From Auanema rhodensis (Eukaryota; Nematoda; Chromadorea; Rhabditida; Rhabditidae): a stretch of DNA of 64,000 nucleotides. The position numbers and the translations under genes are program-made. The notes beneath the pieces were generated by a model. That model did no database searches. It had not been told where the DNA came from and saw only the letters and a list, made by a program, of their open reading frames with translations. The DNA is taken from positions 3,472,001 to 3,536,000 of the forward strand of contig OZ059899.1 of assembly GCA_964057225.1 (NCBI GenBank), given 5' to 3'. Shown one piece after another: positions 62,830 through 64,000 of the stretch. Numbering within the stretch: the stretch's first letter is position 1; each line of letters starts with the position of its first letter.

Positions 62830-64000
62830 AACTAATTTTTGTATTAAGCGTTTCTCAATGTAGTATAGTGCATTCGATGCGGATTTTCAAGCTGCGTCGA
62901 TCTGTGTTATCAGATTTGCGCTAGCTTAAAAATGCACCGAGATATCAACTGATATAAGTTCACACTTATATCCTCGATTTTCACCCTGAAGAATTATTTT
63001 TTTCGTTGAATAACATTGTCCATCGTCTTTGCCTTGAAAAATGGAATCTTAAAACATCTACTTTTTGCTAAATTATTTTGAAATTTTTCGAAAAAATTTT
63101 TGTCAAAATGTTTTTGGAAGCAATGTTGAGTGTACATGGAAACTCAACATACACTAATGCATCATTTTTCAAACGATCATAACTAATTTTTGTATCAAGT
63201 GTTTCTCAATGTAGTATAGTGCATTCGATGCGGATTTTTAAGCTGCGTCGATCTGTGTTATCAGATTTGCGCTAGCTTAAAAAAGCACCGAGATATCAAC
63301 TGATATAAGTTCACACTTATATCCTCGATTTTCACCCTGAAGAATTATTTTTTTCGTTGAATAACATTGTCCATCGTCTTTGCCTTGAAAAATGGAATCT
63401 TAAAACATCTACTTTTTGCTAAATTATTTTGAAATTTTTCGAAAAAATTTTTGTCAAAATGTTTTTGGAAGCAATGTTGAGTGTACATGGAAACTCAACA
63501 TACACTAATGCATCATTTTTCAAACGATCATAACTAATTTTTGTATCAAGTGTTTCTCAATGTAGTATAGTGCATTCGATGCGGATTTTTAAGCTGCGTC
63601 GATCTGTGTTATCAGATTTGCGCTAGCTTAAAAAAGCACCGAGATATCAACTGATATAAGTTCACACTTATATCCTCGATTTTCACCCTGAAGAATTAAT
63701 TTTTTCGTTGAATAACATTGTCCATCGTCTTTGCTTTGAAAAATGGAATCTAAAAACATCTACTTTTTGCTAAATTATTTTGAAATTTTTCGAAAAAATT
63801 TTTGTCAAAATGTTTTTGGAAGCAATGTTGAGTGTACATGGAAACTCAACATACACTAATGCATCATTTTTCAAACGCTCATAACTAATTTTTGTATCAA
63901 GTGTTTCTCAATGTAGTATAGTGCATTCGATGCGGATTTTTAAGCTTCGTCGATCTGTGTTATCAGATTTGCGCTAGCTTAAAAATGCACCGAGATATCA
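62830..64000 (+). repeat. Zone 11: mixed monomers and partial copy 183
   Basis: Copies 62830 and 63181 share a GAATTATTTTTTTCG state seen nowhere else. Copies 63181 and 63532 are AAAAAAGCACC types. GCTTTG and CGCTCAT return in the copy at 63532, followed by a HindIII-type copy (63883) that is cut by the window end after 118 bp. The array therefore continues beyond 64000. Confidence 0.85.

Larger units (their letters stand above)
1..64000 (+). repeat. 351-bp satellite DNA array filling the window
   Basis: A single monomer is repeated head to tail with no interruption. The anchor AACTAATTT recurs at 1, 352, 703, 1053, 1404, 1755 and so on to 63883, giving 182 full copies and a 118-bp partial one. 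Most copies are exactly 351 bp. Twelve are 350 bp (starts 703, 2457, 3860, 8773, 31248, 33002, 34405, 35457, 38966, 41422, 41772, 45281) and four are 354 bp (10878, 12636, 13341, 14748); these cancel exactly, so copy 183 starts at 182 x 351 + 1. All copies lie in the same orientation. Typical copies differ at a handful of sites. No stretch over 300 bp lies outside the repeat. The array is typical of eukaryotic centromeric or pericentromeric heterochromatin; the family is not one I recognise. Confidence 0.99.

Noticed and set aside
1-64000. A repeat protein gene, because 351 is divisible by three
   Set aside because: No frame stays open through even one full monomer in the common sequence, and the scattered 1-bp deletions would shift any long frame.
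1-64000. CRISPR array
   Set aside because: The repeats are directly contiguous, 351 bp long and without unique spacers; no cas-like gene is present.
1-64000. Tandem RNA gene cluster (for example 5S rRNA, tRNA or snRNA units)
   Set aside because: I recognise no tRNA or rRNA signature or A/B-box arrangement in the monomer, and the hairpins show no compensatory changes.
1-64000. Transposable element insertion or inverted segment
   Set aside because: The anchor AACTAATTT recurs at 350, 351 or 354 bp throughout on one strand, leaving no room for an insertion or inversion.
1-64000. Telomeric or short simple-sequence repeat tracts
   Set aside because: No TTAGG, TTAGGG or TTTAGGG run and no microsatellite longer than the nine-T stretches is present.
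1-64000. Assignment to a named insect satellite such as the ~360-bp Tribolium family
   Set aside because: Similar length and AT content are not evidence of identity, and I cannot align the sequences here. A database comparison of the 351-bp consensus would decide it.

Overview
The whole window is one uninterrupted tandem satellite DNA array. From base 1 to base 64000 a single 351-bp, AT-rich monomer (110 G+C in 351 bases, about 31%, in the copy at 5263-5613) repeats head to tail on the same strand: 182 complete copies (1-63882) plus the first 118 bp of a 183rd (63883-64000). I see no single-copy DNA, no credible gene, no RNA gene, no transposon insertion, no inversion and no break. The array runs off both ends, so its true length and its flanks are unknown. 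Monomer phase is arbitrary; I set base 1 of each copy at AACTAATTTT. Copies are near-identical. Most differences fall at about twenty recurrent sites that are reused in different combinations.

Organism: this is eukaryotic heterochromatin-type DNA, of the kind found at centromeres or pericentromeres. A monomer near two nucleosome lengths, AT-richness and homogenised copies all fit. CpG is not depleted (12 CpG in the copy at 5263-5613 against about 8.6 expected from its base composition). That argues against a heavily methylated vertebrate or plant genome and leans towards an invertebrate such as an insect, but this is inference. I do not recognise the satellite family.

Layout by shared variants: 1-5613 (units starting with a 350-bp monomer, 4 or 5 monomers long); 5614-8070 (transition); 8071-16856 (a 1407-bp four-monomer unit, three copies, with a T-run expansion); 16857-18611 (short transition, first HindIII-type monomer); 18612-29141 (dimers, a trimer and a tetramer); 29142-42472 (a 1754-bp five-monomer unit in four copies plus a 1052-bp trimer pair); 42473-51597 (a roughly 3.5-kb ten-monomer unit, overlapping the previous zone at 40720); 51598-54054 (mixed); 54055-61776 (GCTTTG-type monomers in 702, 1404 and 1755-bp units); 61777-62829 (three foreign-looking monomers); 62830-64000 (mixed, GCTTTG returning).

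Nothing here works as a gene set. The biology is that of satellite turnover: local higher-order repeats of 2, 3, 4, 5 and 10 monomers formed by unequal exchange or conversion, each zone homogenised for its own variants. Within the monomer the notable elements are an apparently invariant 9-bp-stem hairpin, an 8-bp palindrome destroyed by a linked three-base haplotype, a 51-bp dyad, a block of closely spaced A/T tracts and a half match to the CENP-B box.
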